Shown here: positions 39,263 through 53,684 of the stretch, piece by piece
Position numbering within the stretch: the stretch's first letter is position 1
Layout of the letters: every line of letters starts with the position of its first letter
Assembly (NCBI GenBank): GCA_038380795.1
Contig: CM076269.1
Location: forward strand, 1,860,001 to 1,924,000
Reading direction: 5' to 3'
DNA length: 64,000 nt
Origin: Pyrocephalus nanus
Taxonomy: Eukaryota; Chordata; Aves; Passeriformes; Tyrannidae
Notes under the pieces: model-generated
Database searches by the model: none
Seen by the model: the letters and a program-made list of their open reading frames with translations, nothing else
What the model was told of the DNA's origin: nothing
Position numbers and translations under genes: made by a program

Positions 39263-42159
39263 TGTGCCCCAAGGGACTCTGCTGGTGGGGTGTTGATTTA
39301 ATGTGTCTGCTTTGTTTAGCTGGGTTTCTGTCTTAGCTTGGACTTGCACAGCTGTGACAGTCTGAAGTTGTCTCTAAACCAGTGTGGCGGGGTGTCCCAT
39401 TATTTTGCTTATGACCTAATGCTACGCATTTGTTAGGTTGGCACGGGATCTTGTTTTTCAAAAAAGGAAAATGAAGGCTCCTGAAAAGCCTTGACAGTAA
39501 ATGGTTATTTGTTCGAAACAGCCGAGTCTAATCTTTGTTTATGTTACTAGGCTTCGTGTAATGGGGTGGCAATAGAGAAAAATAGCTCTTCAGGATATGC
39601 ACTGGCTTTTATGTTTTATTTGTAATGAAAGCTATGCACATAGGCAGCAATCTACATAAGTTACAGTGAGGGAGAACATAAGCATAGATGGTGACTTACA
39701 TGTTTATGTATTTACTTTTTATTTGTGGCAAAGTGTCTGAATCACAATTTTTTAAATAATGTGAAATTAGGCTGAGGTTTCCATTCGCAGAAATTTACCA
39801 GTGGAAGACTAAGAGAAAAGGTGAATTCATGCATCATATGGTGGTCTTCATCACTGATCTCTGGAACATCAGAGGCCCCAGAGAAACCCCAGGGAAACTT
39901 TAGGTTGTTGGCATGGACTGAAAGAGAAGTCCAGCTAAGCTGTGCAGGCCTAACGAGGAGCTCTGAGCACTGCTTTGTTCTTTGTGGAGATGGGAAAGGA
40001 GTAGGTGGAAAATTGTATTACAATAAAGGCTGTGCCTTACTTTTTCTCTTTAATAAATCATTTTGGTGGGTAGCATTGATCCCTAGGAAGCTCCACCCTT
40101 TCCAAAATCAGCCTGTAAGAGGTTCAGAAGGGAGAGGAAGCTGGAGGTACTCAGACGAACAGCTTCAGACCCTTTGTTCCTATCCAAAATATTCCATTAT
40201 TTAGAGCTATGATGAAGCATGCATCAATTCATAAATCTGACCCACTGTGCAATATAAAAATGTCAATATTTCTCTCCCATTGTGTAAGAGATATCTGGTG
40301 CATACAGAAAGAGTTCCATCTCCTTAGCTACCACAGAGAAAATGGGAAAGGCAAATAGCCTTCCAAAGTGACTTGAAAGCAGAGATGAGGAGAAGTTTCT
40401 AAAACTTAACACAGCTTTTCATCTGGGCAGATCAAAATAGAAACTGTGCAGGATGGCAGTTATAAGTGATGCAGGGCTCTGATTTGGCTTCTTTTGTTTT
40501 AAGGTTGTCATGCAAATCTTGGCACGGTGATTCCACGAAGCTTTTAATCATTCCCAGCTCCACGGTTAAAACCTGGGAAACTGCCTTTAGAAAATGAGGT
40601 CGCTTCAGGGGATGCATCATACAGCATCACTGGTCTAAAATAAGTCAGATATTCGGTCCTTCAGGTGTCAGGACACGGCAGAGGGTCACAGAAGTGTTGA
40701 GCTCTATTTGTATCATTTTGCACAGGAGGTCTGAGGTTTAGGCGGATGTCAAAGGAGAGGCTGGGATAATATTTACACAGCTGTAGGCTGCACAGAGAGG
40801 AACTGTTAACTGAACTTTTTGTGTTTCCTCTTGAATAAACAGGTACTATGCTAATACCACCAAAAGCTTCTTGCTGGAGCAGAGAGATGTGCTAAAAAAC
40901 CCCTGGGCTTTCTTCTCTATTCTCAGAGAAAGCTATTGCAGCTTTTATTAGCTGTAAAGTGCACTTGAATCATTTACTCACGTTTTGGCCTTGGACTGAT
41001 GAACATTCAGAGAACTTTTAACCTGACAATGCCACGTTACCCTCAAGGAATGCCATGCAGGTAGCATCGTTCCATTTTGAGCTTGATATTCAATCTAGTC
41101 AGGGGTCTGTGCTGGAACACGGGCATCTGGCTTCGAGTGCTGCAAGAGAAACCCAAGAGCAGGGCTATTGCTGATTTCACTGGCAATGTGGTAAAAATAG
41201 ACCTGCTGCCTCTGTTCTTGTAGCAGTAAGCAATGACAAGAGCTTGGATGAGTGCAGTGAGGTATTTTATTATAGTTTCCTGCAGAAGGGGTGATGCTGA
41301 TGGCATTCCTCCGACAGGGAGGTAGGTGACTTACGAGTGAGTCTGGCAAGCCACAATGGCTGTAGGACACAAAGCCACAGTTAGGGGTTGGATTTTTCCA
41401 AAGAAATATATGTTCAGCACTGTTGAACTGTCTGGCTCTATCCTAGGTGCCTAAAGGAGGACTGAGTAGTTTCAAAAGAATACTCCCAGTTGTGGATGCC
41501 AAGCAATTGAAAATCTATCCCTGAAGTGCTTTTTTATTTCCCTATCATCTGTTGGCAGTTTGGGCTTTTGATTGATTTATTTCTTTATTTTTAACTGTAA
41601 AGACCCTTTAATTAGGGAGAAGAACTATGTGAATGAGCTGGAGCTGCTGGTGGTAGCAGCTCCTTGCCATCAGAGACGGTAATTAAATAAGTAGATAATA
41701 TCCTCCTTATTGAGAAGATTTAGAAAATCATAAGGACTTTGCATTATTACAGTGTTTAACATCCACAAATGGAGTAAAAAAATCCATAATGGCAATTTTC
41801 ATTAGTTGCAATGTATGTGGAGGGCTCTTTTCTTCCTTCTAACAGCCAAACACTAAACAATTCCTTAATCCCTCCTTGTTACTTATGTTTTCTTCTTGGT
41901 GGTTAAAAACCCCATAAAGCAGAAATTGAAGACTTGCTATTAAAATACTTGCTGACAGCTCCATTCAAAACATCCTTTCAAATAGTGCTATATCACATCA
42001 TGATTCATTTGCCATTCTGATACTTTCACAAGTACCTTCCTTCTTGGTTAGGGCCCATCTCTTTTCACCGGAATATTCTTCCTTTAAACACTTTATCGGA
42101 TCCCTGCTGTAAACCAGTCTTTCTCTGGTGTGGTTGTGTTGCAGAACACGTGTAACCCC

Positions 42160-42500
42160 CCAAAAAACAGCACAGTGACAGGGTTATCAGGCGTGAAAAA
42201 TGAGAAAGCAGGCAGAGGAACAAACCCCGGCCTTTTTCACCCCGTGCGATCAGCGCAAATCGGGGTTTCTGGCTCAGCATCCCGTCCCCTAAAACCCTCT
42301 GGGGCCAGGAGGGCAGGCTGCCCTGCAGAGCTGGCACACACCAGGGCACTGCTGGGCACTGACTGTGCCAGGGCCAGCCCTGCAGAGGGTGTAAAAGTGG
42401 CACAGCTCTGTCGGTGACAGTGCCGCGGTGCCGCTTCCACCCGCCCAAGGCCAGACCCAGGAACATCCCGGGGATTAAGCGGTCCCCGGCGAAGCAGGGG
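42160..42500. other. GC-rich patch in intron 2 with short internal repeats
   Basis: A GC-rich stretch with the 11-mer GCCCTGCAGAG repeated at 42320-42330 and 42377-42387 and related GGCACTG/TGCCAGG inverted elements between them. The minus strand is open for 133 codons across it, but this follows from low AT content, and the peptide matches no family I know. Confidence 0.4.
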
Positions 42501-44179
42501 GAATTTGCAGCTGAAGCTTGAAGTTAGAATTATTTACAGTCACTTTAACAGGACAACAGCTGCTCTTTACCTAGAGATGAGCCAAGAGCACTGAAAGAAT
42601 TTGGATCTGAATTGCAGATGGATGGGTTTCAATTTGACTCAAGTAGCTGGACTGCGTGATTCTGTACTGTAAGCTCTCAAAGTCAGAGCTCGAGAGAAAA
42701 ATCATTAATTTGGAAGCTGATACTCTGAAAGACTTTTATGAAGCAATATATTTTCATAGCAGACACAGATCAATTTAAAAGTAGTAATCAAGAGCCATGT
42801 GCTACGTGTTCACGGACAGAAAATGTAGGGAAGCCAGCCAGAGCCAGACACTTAACATTCAGAGCATTCAGACTAGCACTGAAGATATTGCCTCTATGGA
42901 AAATACTAGAGTTCAGAATCAAAGTACTGTGGATTTGTGAGATAATCACAATGCTGTGCAGATAGAAAGATGCTGGCAGATCTAGCTACCAGAAACCAGC
43001 TCAACATAACTTTTCTAGGCAAGTTTGGGCTTAGCTTCTGTAGAAATGTTGGTGGAAGGAAAAGTCTCTGCAAATATTCCACAGAAAAGATGTGTTCAGT
43101 TCTTGACACAAGAGAGAAAATTGTAATATAACAGAACCCCTTCAAAATACCTTTCATCATATTTGAAAGGCATTCTCTAAATTCAAAGTGACTATACCAG
43201 CTTTCATCAAATGAGATCCAGACCCAGGGATTTTTCCCTTGCCAGTCCTAAGAATTTTGAGATGCAACGTTCCCTTAAAAAAAAATAAAGCATCCACACA
43301 CTACTGTTTTGTATCATTCAAGTAACAGCATTGTACAAAACCAAAATTTATATTTACTTGGATACTACTACAACCAAACTCCTCCTGGACATTTTTAACC
43401 TTGCTCCCTAAAGTAGTCTCTCTGGGGATACCTATATGAAAAAATTTTAGCCACTAGCAGTGATAGGTATGTCAAAAGGTTGATTCATTTCATCTCTTAG
43501 GGCAATCATTGACAGACTCTGCTCTGTGCCATGCTGTGTTTGAAATCAGATCCTCAAACATTCAGGATTTGTACTTGGAGCAGACACGGTTTTCACTCCT
43601 CTGCTGGAGTCATCCCCTGTCATGACTTGAAGCAACCCAAAGACACCTCCATGTGTGTTATGTACACTCTCTTAGGTCGGTTTTTATTAATTCTGTTCTC
43701 TTCATGTTAATGGAATATGTGTACAAGGCATACGATGAAAATGGTGAGATTTTTACCACTGATTTCTCCTCAAAAAAGAGACATAACATATTGATGTGAA
43801 GACAGATGACTTTGTGTTATGTTGCTGTGTGCTATTCTGTAGCATGAAACCTCATGTGTTCTGTGAAAAATCCCAAACAGAGAAATTTATTGAGACTAGA
43901 AAATGAGAATTAAGATGTGGGATCTTTGGGGGAAATATTATAGTTATTGATTATCTCCTAGTTGTTTTTTTGTCATTTCTCTGCTCCAGCCTTTGACAGA
44001 GCAGATGTAAATGGCTTTTGTCTGGTCTGTCAGTGGCCTCCCATTATTATCAGCTGGGACATAAAACCCTCCCTCACATATTTGTGTAGGTAGATCTGGT
44101 CACTGGCTCTTACCATTCCCATCCTCTCTGCTTTCCCTCTGTCTGATATCCCTGTCCTCACCGGTGTTCCCAACATCAT

Positions 44180-44490
44180 AGTAATTTAATATCATCCGTG
44201 AATTTAATTCTCAGAACGTTCATCTCTTTTTCCAGAGCATTAATAAATGCAGAAAATAAAACTGGGTTTAATATCAGCTCTTGGGGAAACCCAACTGGAT
44301 AGCTCTTCACAGCTCAGTGCAGCGCTGCTTGCCATGACCCGTTATCCTTTGTTTACATTCCTGCAGCCAGTTTCCAATCCACATGGCAGCACTACTCTTA
44401 TCCAAGACATTATAAATTATTTTTTCTAATAAGATGTTATGAGTCATTGTATCAAATGCTGTGCTACAGCCCAGATGTATTGTCCTGTCA
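44180..44490 (-). mobile_element. Ancient L3/CR1-like LINE fragment, antisense
   Basis: The + strand shows, in order, ATATCATCCGTGAATTTAAT, AGAGCATTAATAAATGCAGA, TAAAACTGGGTTTAATATCA, CAGTTTCCAATCCACATG, TAAGATGTTATGAGTCATTG and TATCAAATGCTGTGCTACAG. This is the well-known antisense signature of old L3/CR1 LINEs, where the family reads roughly tcatctgcaaatttaat, attaataaa and ccagttttcaatccac. It is highly diverged and non-functional. The limits are approximate. Confidence 0.75.
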
Positions 44491-47400
44491 GCAACTGCTG
44501 GTATTCACACCTCAGGTTTTAAGGCAAAGGGGGTAGGGAATCCCAGCTTACCTCAGCAGTGGGACATCTCACGTGAGGATTGCCACCAGAACACCAGGAG
44601 TGGTAGGGATGTGGGACCAGCTACAGTCTGGGAGAAGGGAGAAAGAAGCAGGGGGAGTCAAAGAGAGTCTCAGAACTGGGAGTCAGTTTGATGGGGGAAT
44701 TCTGTACCTGTCAGCTCTCTAAGCTGTCCCTCATTCAGTGACTTTGGCTGGTGCTGTTCAAACCAGCAGCAATGCCTTGCTCTCTTTCATAGCAATTCCT
44801 CTGGTGCTCTTTGCATCACAGGCCACTTGGGGCTTTGGAAAATAATTAGAAAATAATCCAGTTTCTCTGAATAAATTCAGATATAGGCATCATGTGTGTG
44901 CACTATGCACTTTAAATCTGTAGCCCATCTCTTCTCATGCCATTTGGGCCATGTAGATTAGTGGGGACAGGAGCTTTTGGTCTCATAACCCCATGTTTGG
45001 GGCTTGTCCCTTACTCAAAAGAAAATACATGGACAGACCTTGCACTGGCTTTACCAAGAGCTATTCCTGCCTGAGAATGGCAAGATCACACCGAGGATCA
45101 AATCCTCTTTGTGAAGGGATTACATTTCCTGCCAAATATGTGACATGGTTCAGTTTCAAGCACATACAAAATAAATCTGTGTCAAGACAGACATTTAGCA
45201 GTGGCTTAGTATCCAGGACTGTCATGGGAGACAGCTCTCAGCATCCAATCTAGCAAGATCTTCTGGCCAGCATCTGCATGACCTTGGGATCTCTCTCACT
45301 TAAATAATTTCTAGGGATGGTGTCTAATGAAGCTTTGGTACTTATTTACATATACTGCACAAGTTTGGATTCAGGCATTTAAATTATACTGGGAGACAAC
45401 CTCTGAGAAGCCACTTCTAAAGAAACTAGTTTTCCTTCCTGTCAACTCTTGTCACTGCTTGCAAATCTTCTCTGCCTTTGTGCTGCTTATCCATGCTTAT
45501 CCTTGGACTTTAAAAGGCATTCATCAAAGAGATAACAGATTTCATTTTGTACATCACCAAGGATTATCCTGTGAAAACAATGCTACTGAAAATACGTGAT
45601 GGCTGATTTGTAAGGAATGTGGGGACACTCTGTACGTATTACAAAAATGTCAGTCCAGCTCCTGGAAAAAATAAGAAATGTGAGCTTGCTCAAGAGATTC
45701 CCGGTTTTGGCAGTGCTGGGTGCTTGCTTTGGGAGCTCCCAAAAGTCATATTTCCTGTGCTGGGACAATCAGAGGCAGATGCTGTTACTTCCACCTTGGA
45801 AACTAACTGCTAATGCAGTTAATAAACACCCTGCTCAGCCTACTCACTTAGGAAACTATGGCTAATAGTGTAAGGAGATTCATTTTCCTTATGCAAAAAT
45901 AAAAGAAGAAAGAAAAGAAAATATAAGGATGTTTTAAACCAAGTATGACAGCCCTAAACATTTTGCACCACCTTTGTCCTCTGAAATTAAAGAATGTTTA
46001 AAGCAGACTAACTTGGGATGTGTTGGCTTGGCTATATGATCCCAAGACCCCATCCATACTTCAAGATTGCAACAACTATAATAATGCTCTCATGAATAAA
46101 ATAATGCAGGATAAAGGGTTGTTTATGATTTCTTTTCTTAGCAGATTATCTATGTACACCTTGTAACACAGGCTGGCTCTCTGGAATATCAAGCACTTCA
46201 AGGAACCTGTTAGAAAATTAATTACATTATCCAGCCAAAGCAATATCAGAAATGTCCTGGAGTCTACACCATCTTAATGTTGATTTAAAATCATATATTC
46301 ATATTACCTTTTTATGTCTAGTAAAGAAATGCAATGGAGCCTTTTTTTGTTTTTGTTTTTTTTTTCCCAAAAGTTGTATTATTTCATTTCTCTGAGTTAG
46401 GAAAACTGTAATGTGTCTGCTTTACAGATGGCTGAACTTAGCATAAAGAGAGGGAAGCCACTGTTTTCAGTCAAGAATGCCTAAATGTAAGCACTGTCAT
46501 CTTTATTGGTCAGCCATAGTGGCGGTGGCTCCTAAAATGAGCCTTTTTTTTTTTTCCACTCATTTATATGACAGATCATTTTACTTTAAACAATTCTTGG
46601 ATAAAATGCATTAGGCATCCCTAGGGCAGGAACCTGAAATCAAGATTATGGCATGAGACATTACCTGCCTGGCTGGAGAGATGTGCTCGTGGGCTCGGGG
46701 TGATTGAGCTGCTCTCGCCAACTGAAGCAGCTTCCCTAGGAAGGGTGGGGTGCAGTTCTGCTCAGACACTGCCTGCAGCTGGGGGATCAGGGTGCTTTCC
46801 AGGACCAGGCTTGTTTAGGACTGCCCCAAAACTCCTGCATACACTGCTGATGAAGAGGATGTTGCCACTACCTCCTTTTCTTTCTCCTCTTCTTCTTCCT
46901 GTGCTTGCAGCTGCCTGGATCGTAGCACAGGTTCCCAGAGGTGTTTACAGGACCCCAACCCCTTGGCAAAGAGTTCCCAGTGGAATTTGAGGCATCACTG
47001 AAAAACAGAGCCTGGTCTGCCTGTTGCTGGCAGGGTCAAGACAGCCCAGAGCATATCAAGGAGCACAGCCCAGGAATTTGTCAAAGTGCTTTTGGTGCCA
47101 AAATCTTTTTGTCGTGTTGTGATTGAAGAAGTGGCCACAGAGCAAGTCAGTAGCCAGTCTTTTCCAGCCAGCATTTTGAGAAATGTTCTATGAACTCCAG
47201 TAAAGTATAAATTATAGGCATATAAATTACTACTAGTAGTCTGGAATATTGGACCTGCTGGGGGTTCTGGCCTGCATGTATGGAATAGTCAACATACTGT
47301 TTCCATCATTTTAATAACCTTTATAGAGCAGGTGGCTGATGCAGTTAATGCTGGTATCATTTTTCTTTCCCTACGTGATTTGCTGTGATGACAGGTCTGT

Positions 47401-50400
47401 CACTTCATTTTGGGTATTTAAGGCTATTAGGAAGCATTTTTAGGCAATCATCTAGTATAGGTATTTTCAAGCATGCCTAAAGCATATAGGGAGTCATCAC
47501 CTTTTCACACTGCATATTTCTGAGTAAGTATATGATATGTTCTGTGTTAATCTGTGGAAAAACTATGGACAAGATCACCAGCTGTGATAAACTGCCTAGC
47601 TTAATTTAGTTAGATGGAGTTATGCTCTTTTGTTCCAGATGGAGATCAAGTGCAGCATCTCACAATTGCAAAGATTTCAAAGACGTGAGACATTTCTAAG
47701 ATCATTGAAATGTATATTTTGCATTTCAAAGATAAAATACAGAAACCAATATGTCATCAAACCATTTAATTTTCTTCCAAGTTTGAGAGTAAATTGACAA
47801 GAGATCAGCAATTGGCAGGAGAACAAATGAAACTTATTGAAAGAGCCAATTTGGGAGTGTCGAGGGAGGCAGATGTGTCAGTTTTACATCTGCTCAAGCA
47901 AAGTCCTTGCTGCTGTTTTTTTCCCCCTCCACCTTTCAAAAAAATATTTCATTATCTAAAGGTTTCATTCTTAGGTAATTGAATAATCCTTTGTAAATGG
48001 CCAAGGAGCACTGTTCATCGAGGAGCCCCTTTCATGGCTTTGCTGTGATTCTGGCAGTTGCAGCTCATTTGGGGAAGTTTCTGATTTATTTTTTCTCTCA
48101 GAACTCGTCACACCTGACACACACAAGATTTCAAATGCAGCTGAGTAGTTTCCTGGGCCCCAGCGCTCCTGATGCCAATCTTCCACCCCTTTCTTGAACT
48201 AGCTGTTAAAAGGGAAGGAAGTGGAAACAGCCCTGAGGTTTCCACTGACAATCTGTTTTGGGGTGTGGGCAGACATCATGGCAATGAGCTGCAGCAGCAG
48301 GAGGAGAAAAAGCAGGAAGGGTAAGTGCTTCCATGATTTTAAATGCAGACAGCAAGGTGGGACCCTTGCACAGTTATTTTCTCCCTGAAGCAGGTAGACA
48401 GGTATGAGCTAAGTCTGTCAGTAGGTGTTAGTCAGAGCTGCAAGTCTGAAGTGTGGCAGCAGCTGTTGTTTGAAGAAATATGGACAGATAATGAAATGAG
48501 TATTTCTCTGCCCTTGACTTTCCCTTGACTATTTGCTGGTTTCTGTTTTCTTTATTGTTAATTTATCATGTGTCAAATCCTTCTGAGGGGGGCTTCAGAA
48601 ATGCATCAGAGGCAAGATTATTGAACTCTTAATATTTTATTAATTTTCAAGAGATCTGATAGGTGGTATGCCCAGGGTGTGTCTGCAAACCTGGAAAGCC
48701 AAAGAATTTAATGAGAAGTGATAGGGCCATTGGATTTGCAGCAGCTTTTTTTGCCAAGTTATGTATCTGTGAATCAGATCTCATGTATGCATGTACCCTG
48801 CAAACTGAGAAAGTGGAAACATGAAAATGCATGTTTTTCTTTCGTTCAAAATAGATGCTTTCTGTTGCTAGGAGTCTGATGCTTGGGGTTTGGTTTGTAT
48901 AAGCTTGAAGTATTATAGTTGTTAATGTGATTGCAGGAGTTAAAGCTTTAAGTAAAAAAAATACTGAATATTGTACAAGTATTCATTTCAGATGCTGGAG
49001 GCATTTCTAAAGACTGAGCACTGTGGCCTTGAGGTGCACAAAAACAACAAACAATTCTGCTCAAAACACACTATTACAACCCTCTTTACGTCTGCAATTT
49101 TTACCTTAAATTCTACACCACAAAAATTTTGCCATAGGAGAGGAAACTTTGCTTTAAGGAAGGGTTCAATCTGCTTGAGAAGGTTCCTGGAAGGAGGGCT
49201 GGGCTGGAGGACCTCCCCTCTGTGTCTCCAGATCATCTCCAGTGCTCGACAAGGGGAAACAACAGTACAGGGCTTAAAGACAAGTACAGGCAAGGTGTAA
49301 CTTCTCTGCAGTATCAAAAGGGTATTCAAGGTTAAATCTCCCAACCACTTGAACCCATGACAGAATTTCCTTTCTAACTCTGCTTTTTGAGGGGGGAAAT
49401 AACCATGCAACTTAATCTCACACCGTCCTTCGCTCAAAGTGAAAACATTCAGGAGAGAGACCAGTGTTTGAGAGGAAGTTTCAGTTTGTTTCATTTCTTA
49501 AGATTCATTATGTGGTTTAAGCTTACCCAAACGAGATCAAGGTGCCAAATGAGTTCATATTGCTAGCAAAGCAAATGTGACCTTTTGGGGGTTTGAGCCT
49601 GTTTTGTTTAAATCAAAACAGACAAGGTAAACGAAAGGGGGTTGTAGACGGGGAACTGAGACAAAGGCAGGCTCAGTTGTTTCTGCAGGCTTCCACCCAC
49701 AGCCTATAGGAATGTCAATAAATGAAAATGAAATTTGTGAGTCTCTCAAGGGCACATTTTCAAGGGTGCATCCAGTTCATAACCTCCAGTTGTGGAGGTG
49801 GCTTCAGGAGCATGAATGGAGGTGAAAAACTGGGAAAGGAGACTGCTGCGTAAAGGAAGGAACCAACCCTTTGTATCTGGGAGTTACTTGGGGGCTGGGG
49901 GTCAGGTACAGGGAGGCACAGCAGGTAGAGGAGTCATGTCAAGGCTGTTGGATTCACCCTCAGTGAAAATGCCTTGGCTCTCTAGAGGCAAATTGCATCT
50001 GTAGAACTGTGAAGGTCAACAGAGATGCCAGTATTTGCCAGAACACTTTACACTTGCTTGCTTTACTTTCTGTTATCAGGGGCCACCCTGTGCTGAGCAG
50101 CCACCAAAGATGAGATTTCCTGTTGGGCTGGTGACTTCTAATTGCTCTGTTCCCGTTATCATCCCACCAACACCCCTTGGCAGAGAGCACCGTGCTAGAG
50201 CCACAAAAGATGTGGGCAGTGTTTGCCATGCAGTCCACTGGAGAGTCCAGAGCACTTTCCCGTGCTTAGTGTAGATGAGAAGTCCTCAGTAGCAGTTGGC
50301 AAATGTTGAATTATTAAATTATGTCTACAGCACTTCATATAATTATTGCCCAAGTGATAGTATGGCGAGATAAGCCCGGTGTCGACAAGCAGACTTTTCC

Positions 50401-53400
50401 ACCTTCGCAGTTTGGTTAACAGCCTTGCCTTTTTTGAAATTCAAGAAAAGTCCACTCTGTCAGGAGGAATTTAAATAGAAAATTAAATGGGTTTGCATAT
50501 TGCTCTGCATGACAGATTTTTTTGTTAGCCTTCAAAGTCTGCGTGATCTGACCAAGCATGTGGAAGCCTGATACAATATTTCTGACTGCCATAATAGTTG
50601 TTATTGTGGAGAAGCATTAAATACAAGCAGTTACCCAAAATGTTATTTTAGTTCACTAAATATTCTGTGAATCAATAATACTGTTGTGGAGACAGCAGAA
50701 CAGGAATAGCTGAAATCATTTTTGGGTGGCTTCTCAGCTGGCTGCTTTCAGGGGGAATTCACTCTGGTGATCTTTTCTTCCTCGAGGAAAAGAATTTAAA
50801 CAAGAGATGACTCCACAACTTTTTGTCAACCTGACTAGAAATAACTGCAGCAGAAACTCTGCTGGCTCTTCCCATTTCTCTCTGATAAAGTGCAGTTGGT
50901 ACAGCCCTTTCCTGGCCCTGTGAGGTGTTTGGAGGCAGGGGTGTTGTGGGGGAACACGAGCTGCTACCACAGCCCTTCCCTAAACACGCAGCTGAAAACC
51001 ACAGCTCTGCTCTGGTGACAGAAAACATCAAAGCAACAAAACACGCTGCTTTATCTGATGGGGGTAACAATATCCTAGCTAATAAAATGGCTGTCACCCC
51101 TGCCCATTGTACAGATAAGGAAGCTGAGGACGTTTGGATGCTCTTTGTTGGTACGCCAAGTTGCAATTATCCTATGACAGAGCCCTTCTGGGCTGTGATT
51201 GATGAAACATTTTGAGGGGGAAAGCTCTTCAATAAGTGAATTTCGTTGGATTTGATGATGACATTGCTTGCACAATGGTTGGCGAAAACAAAAAAACATT
51301 TTGAGTGGAACTAGGAAAACGTGGCCTTATTTAATCTGCCTGGGATGTCCTTGCCACATTCATTTATTTGTATTTTATGTTGGGTGTAAACAAGTCTAAT
51401 TCTGAAGTTCTTATGTTGACCTTTTCTGGCATTGAGATCAAAGTACTGTCTGCAGTAAAGATGAGAAGACTTTAAAGACTTCAGTGGCTTGTCAGAGTGG
51501 GGTATGTTTAAACATAAAATATCACAACAGAGCAGCCTTTGGCTAAAATGAAGTTCTAAAAGAAATCCGTTGCTCCTCAAGAAACCCATCATTATCTTGC
51601 AGTTTAATGGCCTAAAAGCAGAGCCTGCTTAGAGAACAATTTTTCCTTCTTCCCTGAGCCTTAACTCACAGGGTGAGTCTATCAGATATAACATGGATGT
51701 CACCAGTGAAGAGGAAAGGCATGCCTTTTCTTTACTCAAATTCCCAGGGAGATTTAAGGACTGGTAAAACGCTCCTCTGAACAATAGTCAGACCCTCTGT
51801 AAAATATCAGCCTTTCCAAAGCATGGCATGCTGGCCCATCCCCAACATGCCCTTTTCCCTGGCTCCAGCTGTTTCTTATCCCAAATCTTTCAGTGGGTCT
51901 CCAGAGGAGGTCCTGCAGGTCAACTTTGCAGTGCCTGATCTGGAGCCAAGGCAGCTGGAGTAAGAATTTGAGCTCTAATTCATTATTTTCTTATTTAACA
52001 TCTTAACCATTTGAAAAAAAAAATGTATTTTTAAACACTGCTTTTCTGTGTCCATAGCTTGAATTTAGATTTGAGATGTAAACCTACTCCAAACAAAATG
52101 TTTAGTGCTTGCTAGAATGTAAAATTTCCAACCAATCCAAGCACAGAGAACCTTTCCCAGCAAACAGAAACTGGAATTTTTCAGTTCTCTGACTGAGCTA
52201 GGGCTCTCAGAGCAAAACTGAGGATATCCTATAGAACTGCCTGTGCTGGTACATTCAGAGATGGGATGCAGAGGACAAAAGGCAGTGACTTCTTTTGATG
52301 AACAAAACATTTGATACGTGATGTAATAGTTTTCCTGGATTAAAAACAAAGCAACCACCTTTACTGCAGCTTGGGGCACTTCTCCACTTTTCTAATAAAC
52401 AGCCCAAATTTCAGGGATGCTTAAGATGCTGTAGAAATCTACCCATGGTCTCTACAAGTTCAGTCTGTTTGGTAATCAAAATATTTATCTTAATTAGGTT
52501 TTCTTGAACTTGGTTTTAGGCACTTACTTTGAGAGATTTGTTTCAGTGGGTGAAGAGAAGCTGCTTTTTGTATTTCTGAGTGATTTTTCTTAGGAAGCAG
52601 GTTTATGCATTTCCAGTTGAGACCTTTGCAGCTGAGTAATACTCAACAAACAATGCTAATGGGAGTTTCTGCAGCGCCTCCCTCTCTGACAGATCCTCAG
52701 CATGGCACTCTGTGCAAATCTCTTCTGTTTTATATGCCCTTATTCAGTGCCTTGTGACAATTCTCCTTTTCTGGGGCTTCTCTCATCTTAGTATCTCCAC
52801 TTGCTGAAAGAGACACAGCATTTAGACAACATATCTGCACCCTCCCACCTGTCAGCACTCCTAGGCATAAAATGCACATAATAACACTTTATGTGGCAGG
52901 TTGTATTATGCTAGACAAACTTGAAAGTGTTTTCAGGCCTGACTTGTGCCACATTTCAACATTATTCCCTGTTGTAAGTATTACTTGTGTCCACACTCCA
53001 GATATGTTTTTAATGGAACTTTTATAGTTTTGCCTGCTAAGTGTGTTTTGTGTCTTTGGGATAATAAAGTCCTTAGCCCCTGTACCTAAGAATAAAAACC
53101 TTCACTAGAAAATGACAAATCTACGTAGACAACAGTGATTATGAATAAACAGAATATTTCAACCTAGGATGTAATCACTATTGAAGAGGAGAGTTGTTAG
53201 TGTAGTCAGCAAGGGGAAAGTCATTTTAGACTGATTTAGGATGCTATGTACTCCTCTCACACTCAAAACTCGTTAAGGCACCTGAGCAGATTAATTCCTT
53301 CTGCTATTTGACACGAAGCTAAAGTTTTCCAGATTATAAGTCTCAGAAAAAGAGGTCCAGAAAGAGCTCTCAAGACCATCTGGCATGAGGAGACCATCTA

Positions 53401-53647
53401 GCCTGAAGAGCAGTCTGGTTTTTGAAAGATCTTTCTACAGAAAGGAGAAAGGCTAGATGCTTTCCAAATTAACAAATTCCACTAAGATGATATTTGGCTG
53501 TTATAGAGGAGAATGATTCTAATCATCCAAAAATCTGGAGCTTTTCACTTGAGCAGAGCAGTAGCACAGACCTAACTTCTCCTGAGTTTTATAACCTCCA
53601 ATTCCACTTGCCTCATTACATTTAGCTTTAATTCACATCAGAAGGAG

Positions 53648-53684
53648 AAAAAAAAAAAGGGGGGGGGGGGGGCATGGGGGGGGG
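53648..53684 (+). repeat. Poly-A/poly-G tract with G-quadruplex potential
   Basis: Eleven A (53648-53658) are followed by 14 G, CAT and 9 G. Enough guanine tracts are present to form an intramolecular G-quadruplex. Such a run is also a common place for sequencing or assembly errors. Confidence 0.85.

Noticed and set aside
42065..42466. 133-codon minus-strand open frame in a GC-rich patch
   Set aside because: The open length is explained by the lack of AT-rich stop codons. The + strand is open too, and no domain is visible.
48988..49494. Longest open frame in the window, 168 codons on the minus strand, with a true ATG
   Set aside because: A simple estimate gives about one or two frames of this length by chance in 64 kb over six frames. 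It has no recognisable domain, no signal peptide and no splice or promoter context, and another frame overlaps it on the + strand.
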